A stretch of 64,000 bases of DNA from positions 186,001-250,000 of the forward strand of contig DUBC01000007.1 of assembly GCA_012960505.1 (NCBI GenBank), given 5' to 3'. Below, in pieces: positions 35,660 to 41,892 of this stretch. This stretch comes from Verrucomicrobiales bacterium. GTDB lineage: Bacteria > Verrucomicrobiota > Verrucomicrobiia > Verrucomicrobiales > DEV007. The notes beneath the pieces were generated by a model. The model made no database searches. It saw only the letters and a list, made by a program, of their open reading frames with translations, and was not told the origin of the DNA. The position numbers and the translations under genes were made by a program. Position 1 is the stretch's first letter. The number at the start of each line of letters is the position of its first letter.

Positions 35660-35756
35660 TACTTTATTAGCTATAATCTCGTTATTACTAAATAGACATA
35701 AATAATAATGCAATACGCTTGCTAGCTAGGAATTATGATTAACTTACATGAGTGAG

Positions 35757-37001
35757 TTATGCAACCAAGCCGTGCTTAAGTTTGGAAGGAACGGTAGCAA
35801 AATCAGAAACTGCTCCAAATAACTTTGTGAAGTCTTTAAACACATCACCAATCAAACAATCTGTTAAGTCTCCTTTCAGATCAGGGTTCGACTTAATGAG
35901 ATCACCAAAACTAAAGCTTTCATCATAAAAGGCATATACGAGTGCGCGCATCGCCTCTATCCCTTTGCATAGTTCTTTGCCGTAATCGTTGAATTGCCCG
36001 GCACTAAAATCATTATTACTAATTGCATTTGATACTGCATCAGCTGCCATTTCACCACTTTTTAAAGCAAGAAAAACGCCTGACGAGAAAACAGGATCCA
36101 AGAAAGCATAAGCATCTCCGGCAAGTAACAGTCCGTTAGTGGCGCAAAATTCAGATCTGTAAGAGTATTCGCCCGTTGACCAATACTTACCAAATTGTTC
36201 ACCGCATTTTAGATGTTCATCAATCCATAGATTGTTCTTTATCTCACGGGCAAATATATCTGACAAATCTTTCGTGTCGTTATATAGATATTCCCTTTCA
36301 GCTACAATTCCTACACTGACAATATCTCCTTCGAGCGGGATGTACCAAAACCACCCTTTACCAGGAAGGTAAGCAACAGTAGTGGAACCTGCATCAAGTC
36401 CAGGATCTCTCTTAGCAGCTTTGTAATATGTCCATATAGCTATCTTATTAAGTTCAGGGTCACGCTTTTTCCATTTATGTTTATTTTGAGCAATGGTATC
36501 ACGTCCAGAAGCATCAATGACCATTGGAGCGTTCAATTGATAGGCTTCAGAATCAGGCGAGATAGCATTAACCCCAACAATATTACCTGACTCTTCGATA
36601 AATGATTTTACAGTGGTAAGTTCCCTTACCTCAGCACCATTCTCACGAGCCTTATCCATGATTAACTCATCAAATTGACTCCTTAATACCTGCCAAGTCG
36701 TTGATGAAGGATGGTCATAGTGTTGAAAAAAATAAAAGGGTCTGGATTGGCAACCGTCTTCAGTTACAAATTGAACGCTGAATTTTTTTGTGAAACCTAT
36801 TTCGTCCATTTGGTTCGTAAGTCCAAGACGTTCTAATGGGAAATAACAAAACGGCATGAGGGATTCGCCTACATGATAGCGAGGAAACTTAGTCTTTTCC
36901 AGCAGAGCTACATGATGCCCTTTCTCGGCAAGGAGTGCAGCTGCAGTTGATCCCGCAGGGCCAGCTCCAATCACAATCGTATCAAAATCGTCTGACTTCA
37001 T
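35757..37001 (-). CDS. Halogenase-like FAD-dependent monooxygenase
   Basis: The 414-residue flavoprotein has the FAD-binding GAGPAGSTAAALLAEKG (about residue 12), RYHVGESLMP, the WxWxIP signature (GWFWYIPL, about residue 216) and the second FAD motif LLAGDAYAFLDPVFSSG (about residue 292). This is the tryptophan-halogenase/geranylgeranyl-reductase-like group. Whether it chlorinates, hydroxylates or reduces cannot be told from these motifs; the WxWxIP is halogenase-like but is also found in non-halogenating relatives. It lies between the chorismate-lyase-like gene (58-base gap) and the dyad region. I infer that it modifies the aromatic product of this cluster. Confidence 0.85.
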   Translation of the reverse strand: MKSDDFDTIVIGAGPAGSTAAALLAEKGHHVALLEKTKFPRYHVGESLMPFCYFPLERLGLTNQMDEIGFTKKFSVQFVTEDGCQSRPFYFFQHYDHPSSTTWQVLRSQFDELIMDKARENGAEVRELTTVKSFIEESGNIVGVNAISPDSEAYQLNAPMVIDASGRDTIAQNKHKWKKRDPELNKIAIWTYYKAAKRDPGLDAGSTTVAYLPGKGWFWYIPLEGDIVSVGIVAEREYLYNDTKDLSDIFAREIKNNLWIDEHLKCGEQFGKYWSTGEYSYRSEFCATNGLLLAGDAYAFLDPVFSSGVFLALKSGEMAADAVSNAISNNDFSAGQFNDYGKELCKGIEAMRALVYAFYDESFSFGDLIKSNPDLKGDLTDCLIGDVFKDFTKLFGAVSDFATVPSKLKHGLVA

Positions 37002-37059
37002 TATTATAATAATAGCGTATGAATAACAGAATTGGTTTTAAATTAAGACAATTTATCTA

Positions 37060-37629
37060 TCAAATTGTTTCAACGGGTAAGATCTCAACAATATCAGCAA
37101 GTGTAAATCCTTCCGGGTTAGTTAGCTCATTGCATCTTCCGTAAAGGCTCACTCCCTCAGGCACTTGGAGTAGTGAGGCAATTAATTCATCGCATATAAT
37201 TTTAATGAAAGCTCTGGGGCCACTCTTGTAAGGAACGGAGTACTGTTCAAGTAACCCACCGAGGGGTTTTACTCCCTGCTCAATTTCGTTCCTAATGTCA
37301 GAATCAAATAGGTTCAAGTCCATGCCAATGGCACCAAATTCTACAGATTGCTGGCTTTCTTTGGATTTTAAAACAACCATCCTCAGTAGGTAGTTATCAT
37401 TAGAAACACACTCTAGAACTTCAATATAAAGTTTACTGTTATGATGATTGCTAAGCGTCGAAGTCATGTCCCGATCGTGATCGAGAAGGGTCCTTTCCCT
37501 CTCTGGCAGAGATTCAGCGTCGACCGGCTCTATGTTCGGTTTTGGGATTTCCTTAGATTTATAAAAAAAATCAAGCGGTAATAAATATGACTTCAGCTCA
37601 GGAGATAAAGAATCATGCATAACGTGCAT
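37060..37629 (-). CDS. Chorismate-lyase-like protein (UbiC/DUF98 type)
   Basis: I chose the ATG at 37629 because AAGGA lies eight bases upstream; it overlaps the radical-SAM stop, and ATGs at 37656 and 37620 are alternatives. The roughly 189-residue protein carries the pattern of the UbiC-like superfamily: LLDHDRDMTSTL (about residue 48), IEVLE, YLLRMVVLKS, VEFGAIGMDLNLF, KPLGGLLEQYSVPYKSGPRA (about 125-144). Chorismate lyases split chorismate to 4-hydroxybenzoate plus pyruvate; DUF98 members are less well known. The region after the SGPRAF segment is divergent. The assignment rests on pattern recall, so it could be an inactive or different relative. There is no ubiquinone pathway here, so any hydroxybenzoate would serve another end. 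Confidence 0.55.
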   Translation of the reverse strand: MHVMHDSLSPELKSYLLPLDFFYKSKEIPKPNIEPVDAESLPERERTLLDHDRDMTSTLSNHHNSKLYIEVLECVSNDNYLLRMVVLKSKESQQSVEFGAIGMDLNLFDSDIRNEIEQGVKPLGGLLEQYSVPYKSGPRAFIKIICDELIASLLQVPEGVSLYGRCNELTNPEGFTLADIVEILPVETI

Positions 37630-38932
37630 TTTGATGTTCCTTAAGAAAAAATTCATGTAGTAGACGGTCCACTTGAAGTAATCCCTCGCGGGTCATAGTG
37701 ATGCTGTTGTCATCTAATTTCAAATATCCTTCCCGTTCTAATAATTCAATAGGCTCACGGAATCTGTTAACTATGCTTTCGGAAAATTTCTTCTCAAAAT
37801 GTTTAAGGTCAACTCTCCCAAGTTTAAGTTGAAATATAAATTCTCGAATCAGTGTCTCGTCTTCATTTGTTGGGTAGGCACGATAAATTGGAAATTCATT
37901 TTCAGTTACACGTTCTAAGTATTTTCCAATGTCATGTTCATTTTGTACGTGGATTCCTCCGATGTGACCGAATGATGCGACTCCTGTGCCAAGCATGTCT
38001 GCGCCTCCCCACAATGCGTCACGATACACAAACTTTACAGTTTCAGGGTTTTTCACAACGGTATATGCACTTGTTACAGTGTAACCGGCCTCGACAAATG
38101 CATCGAAAGCTTCACTGACCCATCTTCTCTTAGTGGGCCAATCAGCAACTGGTGCTGTAAACTTTCCAGACTCTTTCATTTCCTTATAAATTGTAGTGTT
38201 ATAAGGAATTTCCATTTGGTATATGGTGACGCATTCAGGTTCCAAGCTTATTGCTTGCTGAACACATTCTTTCCAGTTCTCTTCAGTTTCATCAATCATT
38301 CCAGCTATCAAATCAATATTGATCTGAGGGAAACCAATTTCTTTAGCGTAGTTATAAGAGCGGATGATTTCTTTGCTCCGATGAGCTCGTCCGTTAATCT
38401 CTAATATGTGGTCATTGAAATTTTCGACACCTAAACTTAATCGCGTGACGCCTAGTTTGTGGATCTGGTCAAGTTTTTTTTCAGTTAGGGTGCCGGGCTC
38501 GCATTCAAAGGCGACTTCTTCGGCTTCATCCCAAGGGAAGACTGCCTTCATCCGATCAGTAAGATCTGTTAACTGTGAAACAGAAAGGTATGAAGGTGTC
38601 CCGCCACCAAAATATATAAACTTAGGCTTGCGGTTTTTGAGGTATGGCATTTGTCCATATTTCTCAATCTCCTTTATTCCAGAATCAATGTAAGCATTGA
38701 TCTCAGAGGCTTTCTTGTCAGTGTAGACTTTAAAGTAACAGAAGTGACACCGCTTCCGGCAAAATGGTATATGAAAATAAATACCTAGAGGTAACGGGTT
38801 GTTCTCTGGTGGGGAATTTAACAGTGAGAGCAATGTTGGCACATGTTCAGGCTTCCAAAACGAATACTGAGGGTAATTTGAAATGAAGTAGTTTCCTACT
38901 CCGGTTTCTTCCTCTGTGTTCGTATCAATCAT
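37613..38932 (-). CDS. Radical SAM protein, HemN/HutW-like
   Basis: The 439-residue protein has the radical SAM cluster motif FCRKRCHFCYFKVYTDK (CX3CX2C, about residues 58-65), then FGGGTPSYLS, FECEPGTLT, RLSLGVENFND and INIDLIAGM, in HemN order, and a HemN-type C-terminal helical domain. The fourth cysteine of the HemN CX3CX2CXC motif is absent (FYF instead), so it is probably not coproporphyrinogen dehydrogenase but a relative such as HutW, a methyltransferase or a cyclopropanase-type enzyme. Its stop overlaps the chorismate-lyase-like start, tying it to that pathway. Cytoplasmic; 30 bases after the PQQ propeller gene. Confidence 0.85.
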   Translation of the reverse strand: MIDTNTEEETGVGNYFISNYPQYSFWKPEHVPTLLSLLNSPPENNPLPLGIYFHIPFCRKRCHFCYFKVYTDKKASEINAYIDSGIKEIEKYGQMPYLKNRKPKFIYFGGGTPSYLSVSQLTDLTDRMKAVFPWDEAEEVAFECEPGTLTEKKLDQIHKLGVTRLSLGVENFNDHILEINGRAHRSKEIIRSYNYAKEIGFPQINIDLIAGMIDETEENWKECVQQAISLEPECVTIYQMEIPYNTTIYKEMKESGKFTAPVADWPTKRRWVSEAFDAFVEAGYTVTSAYTVVKNPETVKFVYRDALWGGADMLGTGVASFGHIGGIHVQNEHDIGKYLERVTENEFPIYRAYPTNEDETLIREFIFQLKLGRVDLKHFEKKFSESIVNRFREPIELLEREGYLKLDDNSITMTREGLLQVDRLLHEFFLKEHQNARYA

Positions 38933-38962
38933 TAAATTCCTTAAGTAAAAAAATGTTTTTTG

Positions 38963-40102
38963 CTATTTTTTAGATTCAGAAAAACAGTAGATTTTCCCAT
39001 CATCACATCCAATAACTAGCTTGCCAGATGTTATTGCTGGTGAAGATCTAATATTGTCTCCAAGTTCATAGCTCCATTTTTGTTTTCCAGATTTAACATC
39101 AACAGCATAAAGGGAACCGTCTCCTGAGCCGATAAAAACGGAGGCTCCTGAAACGACTGGAGAACTTTCAATGCCCTGACCGGTTTTGAATTCCCATATC
39201 CCCTCTCCTGTTTTGCGATTAATTTTATAAAGTCTTTTGTCTTTACCTGCAGCGTAAACTGAATCCTTGGTGACTGCCGGTGAAGAGAAAAAAGGGAAAT
39301 CCCTCTCGCCAAATTCCCAGAGTCTTGACTTCTTATTCAAATCGAATGCCGCTACTCGGTTACCATGATGAGCAACATAGGCAATTGAGTCTACTACTAC
39401 TATGGAATTAGCTATGTAGTTTTCAGCATCCATTGTAGTGTCGATTTTCCCAGTTTCAGTTTTTATCCCATAGATTTGGGCATCGCACCCACCAAAATAA
39501 ATTTTCCCATCTGAGATTCCTGGAGCCCCATTCACATAGTTCTGTGTTTCATATTTCCATTTTAATTTGCCATCAGCAAGGGCCACGCAATGCATGTAAT
39601 TATCATAGCTACCAACAAGTGCATAAAGTTTTTGATCGACGGTACTTTTAAATAGGTTCACGCCCCCAAGAATCTCTCCTTCGGTTTCATATTTCCATAT
39701 CAATTTACCATCACTTGAATTGAGCGAATAAAGATGCCCATCACCTGATCCAAAGAGCACTGAGTCCTTGGTTGCACAAGCAGTTCCCTCTATAATGTCG
39801 TCCGTCTTGAATTCCCATACAACTTTGCCCTCTGAGAGGCTTAAGCAGACAAAACGGCCCTCTTCGCTGCCTACGAACACCTTGTCATCAGAGATTACGG
39901 GTGTAGCAAATACACTACGCCCAATTTTAATGCTCCATTCCAATTTAAGAGGTAGTTTCAATTCAGCCTCAGCAACTCCCTTCATGTCCGGTGATCCACG
40001 GAAAAATTTCCAGTCGGCGTTAGACTGGGCTATGCCTATTAAAAAACAAAACAAATAGAGTGAAGGTTTCAATTTTAGGGCTTTTCTATTAACCATTTTC
40101 AT
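38963..40102 (-). CDS. PQQ-type beta-propeller protein (BamB-like)
   Basis: The 379-residue protein has a signal segment (KPSLYLFCFLIGIAQSNA, to about residue 29) and then about seven blade repeats with the YxGSxDGxLYAVDxxxGKxxW pattern. There is no quinone ligand set I can verify, so it is more likely a binding propeller than an alcohol dehydrogenase. It begins the minus-strand block leading into the radical SAM, chorismate-lyase-like and flavoenzyme genes; whether it belongs to the same pathway is uncertain. The ATG at 40096 is an alternative start. A perfect 14-bp dyad lies about 20 bases upstream. Confidence 0.85.
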   Translation of the reverse strand: MKMVNRKALKLKPSLYLFCFLIGIAQSNADWKFFRGSPDMKGVAEAELKLPLKLEWSIKIGRSVFATPVISDDKVFVGSEEGRFVCLSLSEGKVVWEFKTDDIIEGTACATKDSVLFGSGDGHLYSLNSSDGKLIWKYETEGEILGGVNLFKSTVDQKLYALVGSYDNYMHCVALADGKLKWKYETQNYVNGAPGISDGKIYFGGCDAQIYGIKTETGKIDTTMDAENYIANSIVVVDSIAYVAHHGNRVAAFDLNKKSRLWEFGERDFPFFSSPAVTKDSVYAAGKDKRLYKINRKTGEGIWEFKTGQGIESSPVVSGASVFIGSGDGSLYAVDVKSGKQKWSYELGDNIRSSPAITSGKLVIGCDDGKIYCFSESKK

Positions 40103-40122
40103 TGAATGTATTAATAACTGTA

Positions 40123-40136
40123 AAGGGACATCCCTT
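40123..40136. promoter_or_regulatory. 14-bp dyad in the divergent intergenic region
   Basis: AAGGGA-CA-TCCCTT is a perfect inverted repeat in the 100 bases between the propeller gene (minus) and the zinc-ribbon gene (plus). It could be an operator for either, or form an mRNA hairpin near the propeller start. Confidence 0.4.
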
Positions 40137-40202
40137 CAACTCATTGAATTGATAAAAGTTTTAAAGTTTAAGTTACTGAAATATTCTATATCTTATCTAT
40201 AA

Positions 40203-40724
40203 ATGGAGGAATCCAGCGATATATCACCCGAAAGTATACCTAAAGAACTTCATTCAGAATATGAGGAACGACCTTTTAGGAATTGCACTAGATGTGGTGA
40301 AACCCTTCTAGATTACAGTGAAGGATACCATATCGCGAAGATTTTTAAATTAGCTGAAACAATTTTTGAATATGCTCTTTGTTTTTCCTGTCACTCAGGA
40401 TTGATAAATGAATTTTCGGTAGATTCGAAACGAGCATTAGAAGAATATTACTCTACGAATATGAAACCAGGGATGAGATTATCCGGGTGCGGTTTATGCG
40501 GTTTATCAAAAAGTGAGTTTGTAGATTTAGAATATTCGGTAGGAGCTTTATTCCATGGAAGTGAAATGATCGAAGGATTTGTTATATGTGCACCATGTAT
40601 GGACTCTACAAACTCATTAATATCAATTAAGACTCAGGGCATTTGGGATGATTTCCTAAGTGAAAACTTCCCTGGTGTACCAGCTGATGCGCTTCCAGCA
40701 CCAGGAAAACTTGGAGTTATCTAA
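40203..40724 (+). CDS. Two-unit CxxC zinc-ribbon-like protein of unknown function
   Basis: The 173-residue cytoplasmic protein has four CxxC pairs: CTRC (about residue 30), CFSC (about 60), CGLC (about 97) and CAPC (about 136). They form two units of two pairs, so it probably binds two zinc ions. The C-terminus (PGVPADALPAPGKLGVI) is Pro/Ala-rich. I do not recognise the family. It heads a plus-strand group of three genes (gaps 26 and 23 bases) ending with a uracil-DNA glycosylase. Confidence 0.75.
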   Translation: MEESSDISPESIPKELHSEYEERPFRNCTRCGETLLDYSEGYHIAKIFKLAETIFEYALCFSCHSGLINEFSVDSKRALEEYYSTNMKPGMRLSGCGLCGLSKSEFVDLEYSVGALFHGSEMIEGFVICAPCMDSTNSLISIKTQGIWDDFLSENFPGVPADALPAPGKLGVI

Positions 40725-40750
40725 AATAATAAATTTAAATATTTATCAGA

Positions 40751-41053
40751 ATGAAAGAAGCAGATTTTAAATTAATTCGGAGAAGCTTTATTTGCAGGAT
40801 ACTTTTTACTTTGGTTTGCACATTCTTGTTAATGTCTGCCTCTTACTACAATATGATATATTTTGGAATAATAATCACTGGCATCATTTCATTGCCTTTC
40901 TTTTTCATTGTGGGCTCTAAATTCTACCCAGATTCTATCGACTTTTTCAGCTCCAAGTACAAAAACTTTTCAAGGAAAAAAAAGGGTTTGGATTTAATTC
41001 CTGAGGATTCCAATATCAAGGGCGATCACTTCGATGATTATCGAAGAGGATAA
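40751..41053 (+). CDS. Small membrane protein of unknown function
   Basis: The 100-residue protein has two hydrophobic helices (about residues 14-33 and 36-58) and a basic, then acidic, C-terminal tail (SKYKNFSRKKKG, then EDSNIKGDHFDDYRR). This predicts a two-helix inner-membrane protein with a charged cytoplasmic tail. The function is not recognisable; cotranscription with the neighbours is likely from the 26- and 23-base gaps. Confidence 0.6.
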   Translation: MKEADFKLIRRSFICRILFTLVCTFLLMSASYYNMIYFGIIITGIISLPFFFIVGSKFYPDSIDFFSSKYKNFSRKKKGLDLIPEDSNIKGDHFDDYRRG

Positions 41054-41076
41054 ACAATTCAAAGTACATAATTATA

Positions 41077-41886
41077 ATGGAGACGCAAAACCGATCGATA
41101 ATAAGCGCAGGTTTAAAATCCCTCTCCTCACATTTGCATAAGATCAATCGATCTGAAGTTAACTATATTAAACTGAGTGAGGGGTCCGCTGGAAAGTTGC
41201 ATGGTCTAAAAGAATCGATAAAATCGCGATTCAAGACTGAGAAAATTAATGCTCCGGCAAGCACTAAGAGTGAATTCATTGAAAATATAAAAAGTAAGGT
41301 TTCTCAGTCTAAGGAAATTAGAAACCTTGGAACGCTTCGTGAAAAACTCGTTTTTTCATCAGGGAGTCCAGAAGCTAAAATAATGTTCATTGGGGAAGCT
41401 CCTGGTCAAGAAGAAGAATTACAAGGCAAGCCTTTTGTTGGTCCATCTGGGCAACTACTAACTAAGATAATTAATGCTATGGGACTTAATCGTGATGACG
41501 TTTATATCTCTAATATTGTAAAGTTTCGACCGAAGATTGAGGGCGGTAATCAAGGTGCCGCTAATCGTAAACCAAACAATGACGAGATGAGAATATCACT
41601 CCCTTTTATACTTGAAGAAATTGAAGTGATTAACCCTATTGTAGTTGTCGCGCTTGGAGGAACTGCAATGCAAGGACTATTAAATATGAATGAAACTATA
41701 TCTTCTGCACGAGGGGAATTACATGAAGTCCAAGGCGCCAAGGTAGTCGTTAGCTATCATCCTTCTTTTTTGCTTAGGAGTAAAACACCTAACAAGGACA
41801 AAAGAAAAGTGTGGGAAGATATGTTGTTGGTTATGAATCTTTTGGGGATGCAAATAACTGAAAAACAAAAGAATTATTTCAAATAA
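41077..41886 (+). CDS. Uracil-DNA glycosylase, family 4-like, cysteine-free
   Basis: This enzyme should remove uracil from DNA. Family-4/5 motifs are clear: FIGEAPGQEEELQGKPFVGP (about residues 105-124), SNIVKFRP (about 146) and the late SYHPSFLLRS (about 227). Ahead of the core is about 90 residues of Lys/Ser-rich, probably flexible sequence. Family 4 enzymes usually bind a 4Fe-4S cluster through four cysteines, but this protein has no cysteine at all, so it must be an iron-sulfur-free variant. It faces gyrA, with six bases between stops. Confidence 0.85.
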   Translation: METQNRSIISAGLKSLSSHLHKINRSEVNYIKLSEGSAGKLHGLKESIKSRFKTEKINAPASTKSEFIENIKSKVSQSKEIRNLGTLREKLVFSSGSPEAKIMFIGEAPGQEEELQGKPFVGPSGQLLTKIINAMGLNRDDVYISNIVKFRPKIEGGNQGAANRKPNNDEMRISLPFILEEIEVINPIVVVALGGTAMQGLLNMNETISSARGELHEVQGAKVVVSYHPSFLLRSKTPNKDKRKVWEDMLLVMNLLGMQITEKQKNYFK

Positions 41887-41892
41887 TTATCA

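Noticed and set aside
37613-38932. Radical SAM protein as the housekeeping HemN or HemW
   Set aside because: The cluster motif lacks the CXC end and the gene overlaps a chorismate-lyase-like gene, not haem genes.
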